Made by a program: the position numbers and the translations under genes
The notes under the pieces: generated by a model
The model's input: only the letters and a program-made list of their open reading frames with translations
Database searches by the model: none
Told to the model about the DNA's origin: nothing
NCBI RefSeq assembly: GCF_009665255.1
Contig: NZ_CP035686.1
Span: 1,364,001-1,428,000 of the forward strand
DNA: 64,000 nt
Origin: Vibrio metoecus
GTDB lineage: Bacteria; Pseudomonadota; Gammaproteobacteria; Enterobacterales; Vibrionaceae
Direction of reading: 5' to 3'
In this document: positions 28,407 through 37,549 of the stretch, in pieces
Position numbering within the stretch: position 1 is the stretch's first letter
Layout: every line of letters starts with the position of its first letter

Positions 28407-29513
28407 ATGAGTCTGATTAATACCCAACGTCTTGTTGACCACTTCCTACAATTGATTCAAATCGATAGCGAATCTGGTAATGAAAAACAGATTGCTGAAA
28501 CCCTAGCTGAGCAGCTAGGTGAGCTCGGTTTCTCCGTGCAAAAACTGCCTGTTCCGGCGGATGTGTCGAACGGTTTTAACCTGTATGCCCGTCTTGATGG
28601 CACATTGAATGACAGCATTCTCTTTAGCTGCCACATGGACACAGTAAAACCGGGTAACGGTATCGAGCCAGTGATTGAAGATGGCATTATCCGCTCCAAA
28701 GGCAACACGATTTTGGGTGGTGATGACAAATCAGGCATTGCTGCAATTCTTGAAGCAGTACGTGTTCTGCGCGATAACCAACAAGCGCACAAAACCATTG
28801 AGATTGCTTTCACTGTGCATGAAGAAGGCGGCCTAAAAGGCTCTGAGCACTTCGACATGAGCAAAGTACAAGCACAGAAAGCGATTGTTCTCGACACAGG
28901 CGGCCCGATTGGCACTATCGTTCGCGCAGCGCCGGGCCAACAAAAAATCGTTGCAATGATCAAAGGCAAACCTGCCCACGCGGGTTTAGTACCGGAAGAT
29001 GGTATCAGCGCGATTTCTGTGGCAGCTGATGCGATCACTCAAATGAAACTGCTACGTATTGACGAAGAAACCACAGCCAACATCGGTATTGTGCAAGGTG
29101 GTCAAGCAACAAATATTGTGATGCCTGAACTAAAAATTGTGGCAGAAGCACGTTCACTCAACGACGCTAAGTTAGAAGCCCAAGTTCAGCATATGATCGA
29201 AACGTTTGAGCGCGCAGCGGAGAAGCATGGCGCACAAGTAGAGATTGAATCAACTCGTGCTTATAACGCATTCAAGTTGGAAGAAGATAACGCGCACATC
29301 CAAGCGATTAAAGCGAGTTTCGAAGCGATTGGCGTTGAGCCAAAAACCAAGCTCAGCGGCGGCGGCAGTGATGCTAATAACTTCAACGCGAAAGGCTTAA
29401 CTACGGTAAACCTCTCAACCGGCATGGCTAAAGTTCATACTACTGAAGAGTACATCGCGATTGCGGATATGGTGAAAATTGCCGAATTCGTTTGTGCTTA
29501 TACCACCGCCTAA
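28407..29513 (+). CDS. PepT-like M20 family metallopeptidase
   Basis: 368 aa. M20 peptidase: metal-binding 'SCHMDTVKPG' and 'GGDDKSGIAAILEA', catalytic Glu in 'TVHEEGG', and the dimerisation domain between about 180 and 290. It is closest to the peptidase T-like proteins (PepT2 type), which are shorter than true tripeptidase PepT (~410 aa). Aminotripeptidase activity is inferred. GAGG precedes the ATG. Confidence 0.9.
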   Translation: MSLINTQRLVDHFLQLIQIDSESGNEKQIAETLAEQLGELGFSVQKLPVPADVSNGFNLYARLDGTLNDSILFSCHMDTVKPGNGIEPVIEDGIIRSKGNTILGGDDKSGIAAILEAVRVLRDNQQAHKTIEIAFTVHEEGGLKGSEHFDMSKVQAQKAIVLDTGGPIGTIVRAAPGQQKIVAMIKGKPAHAGLVPEDGISAISVAADAITQMKLLRIDEETTANIGIVQGGQATNIVMPELKIVAEARSLNDAKLEAQVQHMIETFERAAEKHGAQVEIESTRAYNAFKLEEDNAHIQAIKASFEAIGVEPKTKLSGGGSDANNFNAKGLTTVNLSTGMAKVHTTEEYIAIADMVKIAEFVCAYTTA

Positions 29514-29536
29514 TTCTCATCTTGTTTCAGAAAAGC

Positions 29537-29565
29537 AAACCGGAAGCCTAAGCTTCCGGTTTTTT
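29537..29565 (+). terminator. Terminator of PepT-like gene
   Basis: AACCGGAAGC-CTAA-GCTTCCGGTT followed by T-run, 24 bp after the stop. Because A-tracts also precede the stem, it may act for the convergent Nudix-PAP2 gene too. Confidence 0.9.
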
Positions 29566-29586
29566 ATTCCCGATTCATCAAATCAG

Positions 29587-31035
29587 TTAATGCACTGGTG
29601 TAGTTAGTGAAGGTTTCACTCGGCGGCGTGCCAACAGCACAAACAACAAAATCAGCGCCGGATAACGCAATGTTTCACCGATCAAAGAATACAGCGAGCT
29701 GTAATTGAGCGGGCTGACTGCCAATGAAATCACCTCATTCGCCAACAGCAAGAGAACAATCATCAATAACACTTCACGAAATGACAACTCTGCCGAGATC
29801 GGTTTCAGTACCGTCACTAAACCAGAAATGGTAACTAAAAATGCCAACCACTGGGTAAAAATGGGTTGTGGCCAGATAATCGACAAAATTGCGCAAGCAA
29901 TGGTTAATCCCCACCAAACTGGCTTTGAGGTCAACAAACTTTGTACATTAACCCCCGGTTTCAGATCGAGGCGAATAATGTGCCATGCAACTAAACCACC
30001 AAACAGCGAGCCCGCCGCAATATCACTGAGAAAGGCACTGCCTGAATAAAACGAAGCAAAAGATAACCAGATAAATACCCCAGCCCAAATGCGCATAGCC
30101 CAGCGGTGCGTAAACTCTTGTCGCACGTGCCACAACAAGACCCCCAAGCAACTCCAGAGCGCGATCGGCAAATTAGGGAACCCAAAACCATAGCTAGGGA
30201 ACAGTTCTAATCCCGGTTGGTAAACATGAGGTCTTGGCAAAGAAAAACCTTGTTGAGCAACCAGACAAAGCAATGAGGTGACGGTCATCGCAAACAAAAT
30301 TTTGTAGCAATAGGGTTTACCAAGCTGCCAATAAATCAAAGGAAACAACACTAACCCCATCACTGGAAGATTAAAAAGCATTCCGCTGAGGATGATGTTT
30401 TGCAGCCAAGGCATGCTCTTTTGCAACTGTGCCAACCCATATTGAAGCTGGTTTAGCCAATCCAATTCCACTTGCTGAAATCGAGGTGCCGCTTTGTGCA
30501 ATTCAGTCACATAATCCACGGTTTGATCTGTACTCACGTTAAACAGCGAGAGGATAGACTCCCACTGCTCTGAATATCGATACTGATTCGCTTTGATATA
30601 ACTAGGAGTGATCAGCATGGATGAGATCGTTTCCACTCCATAATCTGGCGCGAACCAAATGGGTAATTCATACCCTCCTAAACCATTTTGGTACGCGTAA
30701 GCGATTACCTGTGATTCACTGATGCACTCATAAACTAACGCTGTAGGAGTGTGGCCAAGTAGACGCCCCACCGCAACCACCATGCCTGTTTCTTGCCAGG
30801 TTTCACGCTGAGCCGCCATCTGGGGTGTTTCACCCGCTTCAATCGTGCCACCGGGCAACGAAAGTTTTCCAGTCAATACCTCTTGCGTCATCACTAACTT
30901 ATTATCGCCACGGATCAAACATAACGCGCCGCGATACGCCGCCTCTTCTTCTTGGCTGGACATAGCCGAAAAAGAGAGCCCTAAACTCAGAGTGAAGCCT
31001 AACACTAACCAAAGTGTGCGAACATGTGCCAACAA
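29587..31035 (-). CDS. Nudix hydrolase fused to a degenerate PAP2 membrane domain
   Basis: 482 aa from a TTG at 31035 preceded by AAAAGGAAA; a longer in-frame ATG at 31164 would overlap the upstream GNAT gene by 98 bp. After an N-terminal helix there is a Nudix box ('GGTIEAGETPQ', 'RETWQETGM'), in which the first Glu of the EE pair is Gln. A multi-spanning C-terminal half resembles PAP2 phosphatases ('LPRPHVYQPG', 'SDIAAGSLFGG'). It lacks the PSGH histidine (FPNLP instead) and the second histidine, so phosphatase activity is doubtful. Nudix polarity, and therefore substrate access, is unclear. Confidence 0.8.
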   Translation of the reverse strand: MLAHVRTLWLVLGFTLSLGLSFSAMSSQEEEAAYRGALCLIRGDNKLVMTQEVLTGKLSLPGGTIEAGETPQMAAQRETWQETGMVVAVGRLLGHTPTALVYECISESQVIAYAYQNGLGGYELPIWFAPDYGVETISSMLITPSYIKANQYRYSEQWESILSLFNVSTDQTVDYVTELHKAAPRFQQVELDWLNQLQYGLAQLQKSMPWLQNIILSGMLFNLPVMGLVLFPLIYWQLGKPYCYKILFAMTVTSLLCLVAQQGFSLPRPHVYQPGLELFPSYGFGFPNLPIALWSCLGVLLWHVRQEFTHRWAMRIWAGVFIWLSFASFYSGSAFLSDIAAGSLFGGLVAWHIIRLDLKPGVNVQSLLTSKPVWWGLTIACAILSIIWPQPIFTQWLAFLVTISGLVTVLKPISAELSFREVLLMIVLLLLANEVISLAVSPLNYSSLYSLIGETLRYPALILLFVLLARRRVKPSLTTPVH

Positions 31036-31066
31036 GGTACTGTTTCCTTTTAAAAAACGAACTGAC

Positions 31067-31543
31067 TTATACAAGCGGTTTACGTAACCAGTGGATATGT
31101 GGCACAAAGCCTGCACTCTGGTAAAAGTCTTGGGCAGTACGGTTAAAATCCCATACTTCGACAAACATTTGTTTGACCCCGTAATCTTTGAAAACCCGCT
31201 CTAATTTATGACATAGCTGATTGGCAATCCCTTGTCCACGAAATGCCGGAACTACATAAAGCTCATCGACACTGCCCATTGTCACCGCCTGACTCACGGT
31301 AGAAACCAGCTCACAAAAATGTCCAGTCACAAAACCCACTATCTGATCTTGTTGCTTCGCGACATACACCAAACACTCAGGATCATCCAAATAACGAGCG
31401 ATGCTTTTCTCTTGCTCAATCTCCTCTGCGGTTTTGAAATGCTCTGGGCATTGCAGATGGTGCTCATCGTGCAATCGAAACATCAACTCATTAAGTTGCT
31501 CTAAATCTGCACTGTTGGCTGCCGAAAGTGAGAAGTTGGTCAT
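31067..31543 (-). CDS. GNAT family N-acetyltransferase
   Basis: 158 aa. GNAT fold with acetyl-CoA loop 'VVPAFRGQGIANQL' and C-terminal 'FVEVWDFNRTAQDFYQSAGF'. The substrate cannot be predicted. It lies 31 bp upstream of the Nudix-PAP2 gene on the same strand, so the two may be co-transcribed. Confidence 0.88.
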   Translation of the reverse strand: MTNFSLSAANSADLEQLNELMFRLHDEHHLQCPEHFKTAEEIEQEKSIARYLDDPECLVYVAKQQDQIVGFVTGHFCELVSTVSQAVTMGSVDELYVVPAFRGQGIANQLCHKLERVFKDYGVKQMFVEVWDFNRTAQDFYQSAGFVPHIHWLRKPLV

Positions 31544-31698
31544 TTTGTGATTGTTATCAATTTATCGTGGGGCGAAATTGTATAGGAAGTGCGATAAAAA
31601 ATCAGCTCAGGCTACAGGGATTTTGTGCAATCGGGTTGTTATCTGTGTCACATCAGTGAGATGGTTAACTAAAAATCACTCTAATAGATGCAAAAAAT

Positions 31699-31748
31699 AA
31701 TCAGGCCATGATGCAGCCCACAAATGTGAACGACATGACGGCCTGATC
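31699..31748 (-). terminator. Terminator of the prp operon
   Basis: On the minus strand ATCAGGCC and GGCCTGAT frame a long imperfect hairpin, followed by ATTATTTTTT. It lies 25 bp after the prpE stop. Confidence 0.7.
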
Positions 31749-31772
31749 TTCTGCTGCTAAAGCCGAATCAAT

Positions 31773-33650
31773 TTAATGCTGAAACAGGTTTTCCAGCTCA
31801 TTGAGGCTCATGGGATCATCAATGGTCGACGGAATGGTGTAACTCTCACCATCGGCGATTTGGCGGATGATACGCCGCAAAATTTTGCCGGAGCGTGTTT
31901 TGGGTAAACGTTCGACGACTATTGCATGCTTAAAGCAAGCCACCGCACCAATTTGATTGCGCACACTGGCGACCAACTCTTGCTCCAGCGTTTGCGCATC
32001 AATCTTCACCCCATCTTTGAGCACCACTAAACCCAGTGGCAACTGCCCTTTCAGCTCGTCGTGGACGCCAATCACCGCACATTCCGCCACAGCCGGATGC
32101 GCACCGACGATCTCTTCCATCTCGCCTGTCGATAATCGATGCCCCGCAACGTTGATCACATCATCAATGCGTCCCATGATGAACAGATACCCGTCGTCAT
32201 CGAGATAACCGCCATCACCGGATACATAATAACCGGGGAATTGCGCCAAATAGCCCGACTCAAAACGGTCATGGTTACGCCATACGGTTGGCAGGCAGCT
32301 TGGTGGTAGAGGCCTTTTTAGTGCGACAAAACCTTGCTGATTGGCGGGCATGTTTTCGCCAAGCTCATTAAGAATCTCCACCTGATAACCGGGGATCGGT
32401 TTGGTTGCCGAGCCCGCTTTGATGGGCATAGATTCAAGACCCGTTGGGTTTCCAGCAATCGCCCACCCCGTTTCTGTTTGCCACCAGTGATCAATCACTG
32501 GCTTGCCTGTTTTGCTTTGTACCCATTCCAAGGTCGGCGGGTCAAGCCGCTCTCCGGCCATAAAAATGGTGGTTAACGCCGACAAATCGTACTGTTTTAA
32601 ATAATCGCCATTTGGATCTTCTTTTTTGATGGCACGAAACGCGGTCGGCGCAGAAAACAGAGCGGTGACTTGGTACTCCTGACACACTCGCCAAAACGCG
32701 CCGGGATCGGGTGTGCGTACCGGTTTGCCTTCATACAAAATGGTGGTGCAGCCATGAATCAGCGGCGCATACACAATATAGGAGTGACCGACTACCCAGC
32801 CCACATCCGAAGCCGCCCAAAACACTCCATCTTGCGGCATGTTGTAGATGATCTGCATTGAATACTTGAGCGCAACCGCGTGACCGCCATTATCGCGCAC
32901 CACGCCTTTCGGTTTGCCTGTGGTGCCTGAGGTGTAGAGGATATACAGCGGATCGGTGGCGAGCACAGGCACACAACCGTGCGGCGTGGCCGATTGCACG
33001 ACCGTGTTCCATTCCAAATCGCGTGCATGAGTGAGCTCGGCGCGGCATTCACTGCGCTGATAAACCAAGACTTTTTCAGGCTTCCAGCGGCTATCCATAA
33101 TGGCTTTGTCGACCATGGGCTTGTAGGGAATCACCTTATTGATTTCCACGCCGCACGAGGCGGTCATGATCACTTTCGGCTCCGCATCTTCAATCCGCAC
33201 TGCCAGCTCATTCGGTGCGAAGCCACCAAACACGACCGAGTGAATGGCGCCCAAACGCGCACAAGCCAGCATCGCCATCGCCGCTTCTGGGATCATCGGC
33301 ATGTAGATGATAACGCGATCACCTTTGCTCACCCCTTGCGCAGCCAGCATACCGGCAATTTTCGCGACACTGTCACGCAATGCCGAGTAACTATAGCGCT
33401 GCTTTTTGCCCGTCACGGGCGAATCGTAAATCAGCGCAGTGTGATCACCACGGCCTTGCTCGCAGTGATAGTCGAGCGCTAGCCAGCAAGTATTGAGTAC
33501 ACCATCAGGAAACCAACGCTCGATGCCATGCTCATCATTCGCCAAAATGGTTTGCGGTGGTTGAAACCAGTCGATCTGCTGCGCTTGTTTACGCCAGAAG
33601 GCTTCGGGCTGCTCTTTCGCCCATTGATATTGCTCTTGATAGGCAGACAT
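31773..33650 (-). CDS. prpE: Propionyl-CoA synthetase PrpE
   Basis: 625 aa. Acetyl-CoA-synthetase-like enzyme that activates propionate. The AMP-binding motif is 'LYTSGTTGKPKGVV', and the C-terminal acetylatable lysine lies in 'TRSGKILRRIIRQIADGE'. I chose the ATG at 33650, with AAGGAG 8 bases upstream and only 4 bp after the prpF stop; an upstream in-frame start at 33671 has no site. Last gene of the 2-methylcitrate operon. Confidence 0.95.
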   Translation of the reverse strand: MSAYQEQYQWAKEQPEAFWRKQAQQIDWFQPPQTILANDEHGIERWFPDGVLNTCWLALDYHCEQGRGDHTALIYDSPVTGKKQRYSYSALRDSVAKIAGMLAAQGVSKGDRVIIYMPMIPEAAMAMLACARLGAIHSVVFGGFAPNELAVRIEDAEPKVIMTASCGVEINKVIPYKPMVDKAIMDSRWKPEKVLVYQRSECRAELTHARDLEWNTVVQSATPHGCVPVLATDPLYILYTSGTTGKPKGVVRDNGGHAVALKYSMQIIYNMPQDGVFWAASDVGWVVGHSYIVYAPLIHGCTTILYEGKPVRTPDPGAFWRVCQEYQVTALFSAPTAFRAIKKEDPNGDYLKQYDLSALTTIFMAGERLDPPTLEWVQSKTGKPVIDHWWQTETGWAIAGNPTGLESMPIKAGSATKPIPGYQVEILNELGENMPANQQGFVALKRPLPPSCLPTVWRNHDRFESGYLAQFPGYYVSGDGGYLDDDGYLFIMGRIDDVINVAGHRLSTGEMEEIVGAHPAVAECAVIGVHDELKGQLPLGLVVLKDGVKIDAQTLEQELVASVRNQIGAVACFKHAIVVERLPKTRSGKILRRIIRQIADGESYTIPSTIDDPMSLNELENLFQH

Positions 33651-33654
33651 CGCA

Positions 33655-34857
33655 TTACTCCTTGCTCTCACTGAGGGCAGCGTAATTTGCGGGAACGCGT
33701 ACCCATCCTTCCATTAGAATTCTGGCGCTGCGACTCATGATCGCACGCTCAATTTTCCAGCCTTGTTCACCTTGCTTGGCTTTGGCTCCGACTTTTAAAG
33801 TGCCGGAGGGATGACCAAAGGTGACTGACGTACGCTCACCGCCCCCCGCGGCCAAATTGACCAACGTGCCCGGAACGGCGGCAGCAGAAGCAATCGCCAC
33901 AGCGGCCGTGCCCATCATGGCGTGATGCAGTTTGCCCATCGAGAGCGCGCGCACCAACAGATCCACCGAATCCGCATCTACTGGCTTACCACTTGAAGCG
34001 AGGTAACTTTTCGCGCTACTGACAAAAGCAATTTTCGGCGTGTGCTGACGGTTTTGCGCTTCTTCAATGCACTCAATCAGCCCCATTTTCAGTGCGCCAT
34101 AAGCGCGTAGCGTTTCAAACTTCGCCAAGGCTTGTGGATCACTGTTGATGGCATCTTGCAGCTCAGTACCTTGATAGCCAAGCGCTTCAGCATCGACAAA
34201 AATAGTTGGAATGCCCGAGTTGATGAAAGTCGCGTTGAACGTGCCGATACCCGGCACTTGCAAATCATCCATCACGTTACCAGTTGGGAACATAGCGCCG
34301 CTGTCATCCGCAGGATCAACAAAATCGACCTGTACTTCGGCCGCCGGAAAGGTCACGCCATCGAGTTCAAATTCACCGCACTCTTGCACCGCGCCATTGA
34401 CTATCGGCACATGCACCACAATGGTTTTGCTGATGTTGGCCTGCCACACTTTCACCGCCACCACACCATTGTGCGGAATACGCTCAGCAGGAATCAGCCC
34501 AGCATGGATTGCAAACGGCCCCACCGCAGCGGAAAGATTGCCGCAGTTTCCGCTCCAATCGACAAACGGTTTATCTATCGCCACTTGCCCGAACAGATAA
34601 TCCACATCGTGATCCGCGCGCGAACTGGCACTGACAATCACCGTTTTGCTGGTGCTTGATGTCGCGCCGCCCATGCCATCGATCTGCTTGCCGTAGGGGT
34701 CAGGGCTACCAATCACTCGTAACAACAGAGCATCACGGGCAGCACTGGGAAGCTGCGCTTCAAGCGGCAAATCCTTCAGACGGAAAAACACCCCTTTGCT
34801 GGTTCCGCCGCGCATGTAGGTGGCAGGAATACGAATTTGTGACACTGTCTCGTTCAT
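33655..34857 (-). CDS. prpF: 2-methylaconitate isomerase PrpF
   Basis: 400 aa, diaminopimelate-epimerase-like fold. It isomerises the trans-2-methylaconitate made by AcnD to the cis form. Typical sequence: 'PATYMRGGTSKGVFFR', 'GGATSSTSK' and 'GNCGNLSAAVGPFAI'. It is always paired with acnD, which lies 8 bp upstream here. Confidence 0.95.
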   Translation of the reverse strand: MNETVSQIRIPATYMRGGTSKGVFFRLKDLPLEAQLPSAARDALLLRVIGSPDPYGKQIDGMGGATSSTSKTVIVSASSRADHDVDYLFGQVAIDKPFVDWSGNCGNLSAAVGPFAIHAGLIPAERIPHNGVVAVKVWQANISKTIVVHVPIVNGAVQECGEFELDGVTFPAAEVQVDFVDPADDSGAMFPTGNVMDDLQVPGIGTFNATFINSGIPTIFVDAEALGYQGTELQDAINSDPQALAKFETLRAYGALKMGLIECIEEAQNRQHTPKIAFVSSAKSYLASSGKPVDADSVDLLVRALSMGKLHHAMMGTAAVAIASAAAVPGTLVNLAAGGGERTSVTFGHPSGTLKVGAKAKQGEQGWKIERAIMSRSARILMEGWVRVPANYAALSESKE

Positions 34858-34865
34858 GCTGCCTC

Positions 34866-37472
34866 CTACTGCGCCAAAAAGTCTTGCGCGAAGCGTTGCA
34901 ACACGCCACCCGCTTGATATACATGCACTTCATCGGCCGTGTCCAAACGGCACGTCACCGCCACATCGAGCTTCTCGCCGTTTTGTCTGGTCACGACTAG
35001 CGCTAAATCGGCACCGGGCTTGATCTCACCCACCACATCAAACAGCTCAGTGCCATCGAGCGCTAACGAGTGGCGATTGACGCCCGGCTTAAACTCTAGC
35101 GGCAGTACGCCCATACCGACCAAGTTGGTGCGGTGAATCCGCTCAAAGCCTTCCGCAACAATCGCCTCAACACCCGCTAAACGCACGCCTTTAGCCGCCC
35201 AGTCGCGCGATGAACCTTGGCCGTAATCCGCTCCCGCAATCACAATCAGCGGTTGTTTGCGGTTCATGTAAGTTTCAATCGCTTCCCACATGCGGGTTAC
35301 TTTGCCTTCCGGCTCAATACGTGCGAGGGAACCTTGTTTGATCTGCCCGTTTTCTTTGACCATATCGTTAAACAGTTTCGGGTTGGCAAACGTCGCTCGC
35401 TGTGCAGTCAGGTGATCGCCGCGGTGGGTAGCGTAAGAATTAAAATCCTCCTCCGGCACGCCCATTTTGCTCAGGTATTCCCCAGCTGCGCTGTTCGCCA
35501 AAATGGCATTGGAGGGTGATAAATGATCGGTGGTGATGTTGTCACCCAAAATCGCCAGTGGTCGCATCGCTTTCAAGGTTCGCGGCGCCGCGAGCGCCCC
35601 TTCCCAATACGGTGGACGGCGAATATACGTGCTCATCGGCCGCCAGTCATACAGCGGCGAGCTCGCGCTTTGTGTCTCATCGAGTTTAAACATCTGGATA
35701 TAGATCTGCTTGAACTGCTCCGGCTTGACCGCGCGGCCAACGACGGCATCAATCTCTTCATCACTTGGCCATAAATCATTGAGATAAATCGGCTTGCCTT
35801 GCGCATCGTGACCCAGCGCGTCACGCTCAATATCAAAGCGCATCGTGCCTGCTATCGCGTAAGCCACGACCAGAGGCGGCGAAGCCAAAAACGCTTGTTT
35901 GGCATACGGATGAATACGGCCATCAAAGTTGCGGTTGCCAGACAGCACCGCCGTTGCGTAGAGATCGCGTTCAATGATTTCTTGTTGAATGGCAGGATCG
36001 AGCGCACCGCTCATGCCGTTACAAGTGGTACAGGCATACGCCACAATCCCAAAACCAAGCTGTTCAAGTTCAGAGAGCAGCCCAGCTTCTTGCAAATACA
36101 ATTTGGCGACTTTCGAGCCGGGCGCGAAAGAGGTTTTCACCCAAGGTTGACGTTTAAGGCCCAGCTGATTGGCTTTTTGGGCGAGCAGCCCTGCTGCAAC
36201 GACGTTACGCGGGTTACTGGTGTTGGTGCAGGAAGTGATGGCGGCGATGATCACCGCGCCATCGGGCATCAAGCCCTCAGCTTGTTGTGCTTCTCGTTGC
36301 TGAGAAGGTATCGCAATACCACGCGCGCTTAGCTCTTTGGTAGGCAAACGGCGATGTGGATTGGAAGGCCCCGCCAAATTACGCTCAACGCTGGAGAGAT
36401 CAAACTCTAGCACACGTTCGTATTCCGCGTGCTCTAAGCTGTCCGCCCATAAACCTGCGGCTTTGGCATAGCTTTCAACCAAAGCAACTTGCTCTGGCTC
36501 GCGACCAGTCAGTTTTAAATATTGAATGGTTTGTTCATCAATGTAGAACATGCCGGCGGTCGCACCGTATTCCGGTGTCATATTGGAGATGGTCGCGCGA
36601 TCGCCGATGGTCAGCGCTTTCGCCCCTTCGCCAAAAAACTCCAGATAGGCCGAGACCACGCGCTCGTGGCGCAGAAATTCGGTTAAGGCCAATACAATAT
36701 CGGTTGCGGTAATGCCCAGTTGGCGCGCTCCGGTCAGTTTCACGCCAACAATATCTGGCAAGCGCATCATGGAAGGGCGACCGAGCATTACGGTTTCCGC
36801 TTCAAGGCCACCCACACCAATCGCCAGCACACCGAGTGCATCGACGTGCGGCGTGTGGCTATCGGTTCCTACGCAAGAATCAGGGAAGGCCACGCCCTCT
36901 TTCACCTGTATCACCGGCGACATTTTTTCCAGATTGATCTGGTGCATGATGCCGTTACCGGCGGGGATCACGCTGACGTTTTTGAACGCGGTTTTGCACC
37001 ACTCGATAAAGTGGAAGCGATCTTCGTTGCGTCTGTCTTCCACCGCGCGATTTTTTTCAAACGCATCAGGATCGCAGCCGGAATATTCCACCGCCAACGA
37101 GTGATCAACAATCAACTGAGTCTCTACGACAGGATTGACTTGCGCGGGGTCGCCACCTTGATCGGCTATCGCATCACGCAAGCCCGCTAAATCGACCAGC
37201 GCGGTTTGGCCGAGAATATCGTGGCACACCACACGCGCGGGATACCAAGGGAAATCAAGATCGCGTTTACGCTCGATAATTTGCAGCAGACTTTCGCTCA
37301 ATTGTTCCGGTGGGCAGCGGCGAACCAAGTTTTCGGCCAGAATACGTGCCGTGTAAGGCAAAGTTTGGTATGCGCCCAGTTTTAACGCCTCGACCGCAGC
37401 GCGCGTATCAAAGAAATCGACCTGAGGTTGCACGGGGCTTGGCGATAAAGATTTACGATACAGACTGTTCAT
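34866..37472 (-). CDS. acnD: 2-methylcitrate dehydratase AcnD (Fe-S, aconitase family)
   Basis: 868 aa. It dehydrates 2-methylcitrate to 2-methylaconitate. 4Fe-4S cysteines are in 'ITSCTNTSNP' and 'ACTTCNG', with aconitase motifs 'GTDSHTPH' and 'GSSRDWAAKG'. I chose the ATG at 37472 ('MNSLYRKSL'), which matches the family N-terminus and has GGAAG upstream; the in-frame start at 37499 adds nine residues. Use of AcnD plus PrpF, rather than PrpD, defines the variant pathway. Confidence 0.95.
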   Translation of the reverse strand: MNSLYRKSLSPSPVQPQVDFFDTRAAVEALKLGAYQTLPYTARILAENLVRRCPPEQLSESLLQIIERKRDLDFPWYPARVVCHDILGQTALVDLAGLRDAIADQGGDPAQVNPVVETQLIVDHSLAVEYSGCDPDAFEKNRAVEDRRNEDRFHFIEWCKTAFKNVSVIPAGNGIMHQINLEKMSPVIQVKEGVAFPDSCVGTDSHTPHVDALGVLAIGVGGLEAETVMLGRPSMMRLPDIVGVKLTGARQLGITATDIVLALTEFLRHERVVSAYLEFFGEGAKALTIGDRATISNMTPEYGATAGMFYIDEQTIQYLKLTGREPEQVALVESYAKAAGLWADSLEHAEYERVLEFDLSSVERNLAGPSNPHRRLPTKELSARGIAIPSQQREAQQAEGLMPDGAVIIAAITSCTNTSNPRNVVAAGLLAQKANQLGLKRQPWVKTSFAPGSKVAKLYLQEAGLLSELEQLGFGIVAYACTTCNGMSGALDPAIQQEIIERDLYATAVLSGNRNFDGRIHPYAKQAFLASPPLVVAYAIAGTMRFDIERDALGHDAQGKPIYLNDLWPSDEEIDAVVGRAVKPEQFKQIYIQMFKLDETQSASSPLYDWRPMSTYIRRPPYWEGALAAPRTLKAMRPLAILGDNITTDHLSPSNAILANSAAGEYLSKMGVPEEDFNSYATHRGDHLTAQRATFANPKLFNDMVKENGQIKQGSLARIEPEGKVTRMWEAIETYMNRKQPLIVIAGADYGQGSSRDWAAKGVRLAGVEAIVAEGFERIHRTNLVGMGVLPLEFKPGVNRHSLALDGTELFDVVGEIKPGADLALVVTRQNGEKLDVAVTCRLDTADEVHVYQAGGVLQRFAQDFLAQ

Positions 37473-37549
37473 GTTTTTGCTTCCATTGCTGCTGGCCATT
37501 TAAATGGCTCTGAACCCTCCACTGGAGGGTTCGTTGTACTTGTTCAGTG

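Noticed and set aside
28215..28442. 75-codon minus-strand ORF across the hpd/PepT-like gap and the PepT-like start.
   Set aside because: It overlaps the peptidase start, covers the palindromic site, has no ribosome-binding site and no recognisable sequence.
34866..37472. Long open frames antisense to acnD (for example 35799-36332 and 36720-37190 on the plus strand).
   Set aside because: They are shadows of a GC-rich conserved gene; translations are Arg/His-rich without domains.
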